DNA of 7,050 nucleotides from positions 7,573-14,622 of the forward strand of contig DGNJ01000105.1 of NCBI GenBank assembly GCA_002388905.1, in the 5' to 3' direction. How positions within the stretch are numbered: the first letter of the stretch is position 1; each line of letters opens with the position of its first letter. The notes beneath the pieces were generated by a model. It saw only the letters and a list, made by a program, of their open reading frames with translations, had not been told where the DNA came from and searched no databases. The DNA comes from Cellvibrionales bacterium UBA4495 (GTDB taxonomy: Bacteria > Pseudomonadota > Gammaproteobacteria > Pseudomonadales > Porticoccaceae). The position numbers and the translations under genes were made by a program. Positions 7,021 to 7,050 of this stretch are shown here, one piece after another.

Positions 7021-7050
7021 ATGGATATCCGCCCCCAGTACAAGAAAAAG
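7021..7050 (+). CDS. Start of an unidentified gene, cut by the window end
   Basis: An ATG at 7021 opens a frame reading MDIRPQYKKK to the window edge, 22 bp after the DUF423 stop and on the same strand. GACGGA (7011-7016) is a modest ribosome-binding candidate. Ten residues are too few to name a family. The spacing suggests co-transcription with the DUF423 gene. The call rests only on an open frame and its position. Confidence 0.5.
   Translation, partial: MDIRPQYKKK

Overview
The window is a stretch of core chromosome from a G+C-rich gammaproteobacterium. The gene content and order (rpmG, mutM, coaD, rsmD, ftsY-ftsE-ftsX, rpoH) match the conserved neighbourhood seen in Pseudomonas-like and marine relatives such as Marinobacter. 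That group is an inference from protein resemblance and gene order; no species marker is present. All protein assignments come from reading motifs, not from a database search.

Layout. Bases 1-75 are the 3' end of rpmG (ribosomal protein L33), followed by a perfect 17-bp hairpin that can terminate transcription from both sides. Facing it on the minus strand is a lone exbD/tolR-type gene (174-581). A 163-bp divergent spacer (582-744) separates exbD from mutM (745-1560, plus) and contains a striking dyad plus candidate promoters for both genes. mutM meets coaD tail to tail with only 4 bp between the stop codons. coaD (1565-2044) and rsmD (2083-2679, TTG start) form a minus-strand pair. A 94-bp divergent spacer then leads into the plus-strand cluster ftsY (2774-3844), ftsE (3853-4527) and ftsX (4514-5524). 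The next gene is rpoH (5652-6509), with its own upstream region and a clear rho-independent terminator. A DUF423 membrane protein (6630-6998) and the first ten codons of another gene (7021 onward) close the window.

How the genes work together. FtsY docks signal-recognition-particle complexes at the inner membrane. FtsE and FtsX form the divisome ABC-type complex that controls septal peptidoglycan hydrolysis. RpoH is the heat-shock sigma factor. The ftsY-ftsE-ftsX-rpoH order is ancient and conserved. mutM (oxidised-guanine repair), coaD (coenzyme A synthesis) and rsmD (16S rRNA methylation) are housekeeping genes often found beside it.

Most interesting signals. (1) Upstream of rpoH there is a near-perfect envelope-stress sigma-E promoter, GGAACTT-N16-TCTAAT, with the spacing of the E. 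coli rpoH P3 promoter. (2) A solitary exbD sits between rpmG and mutM with no exbB or tonB beside it. (3) The dyad upstream of exbD covers a predicted promoter. I found no CRISPR array, mobile element, phage gene, tRNA or novel multi-gene system, and the window is otherwise ordinary housekeeping DNA. No stretch longer than 300 bases lacks a gene.
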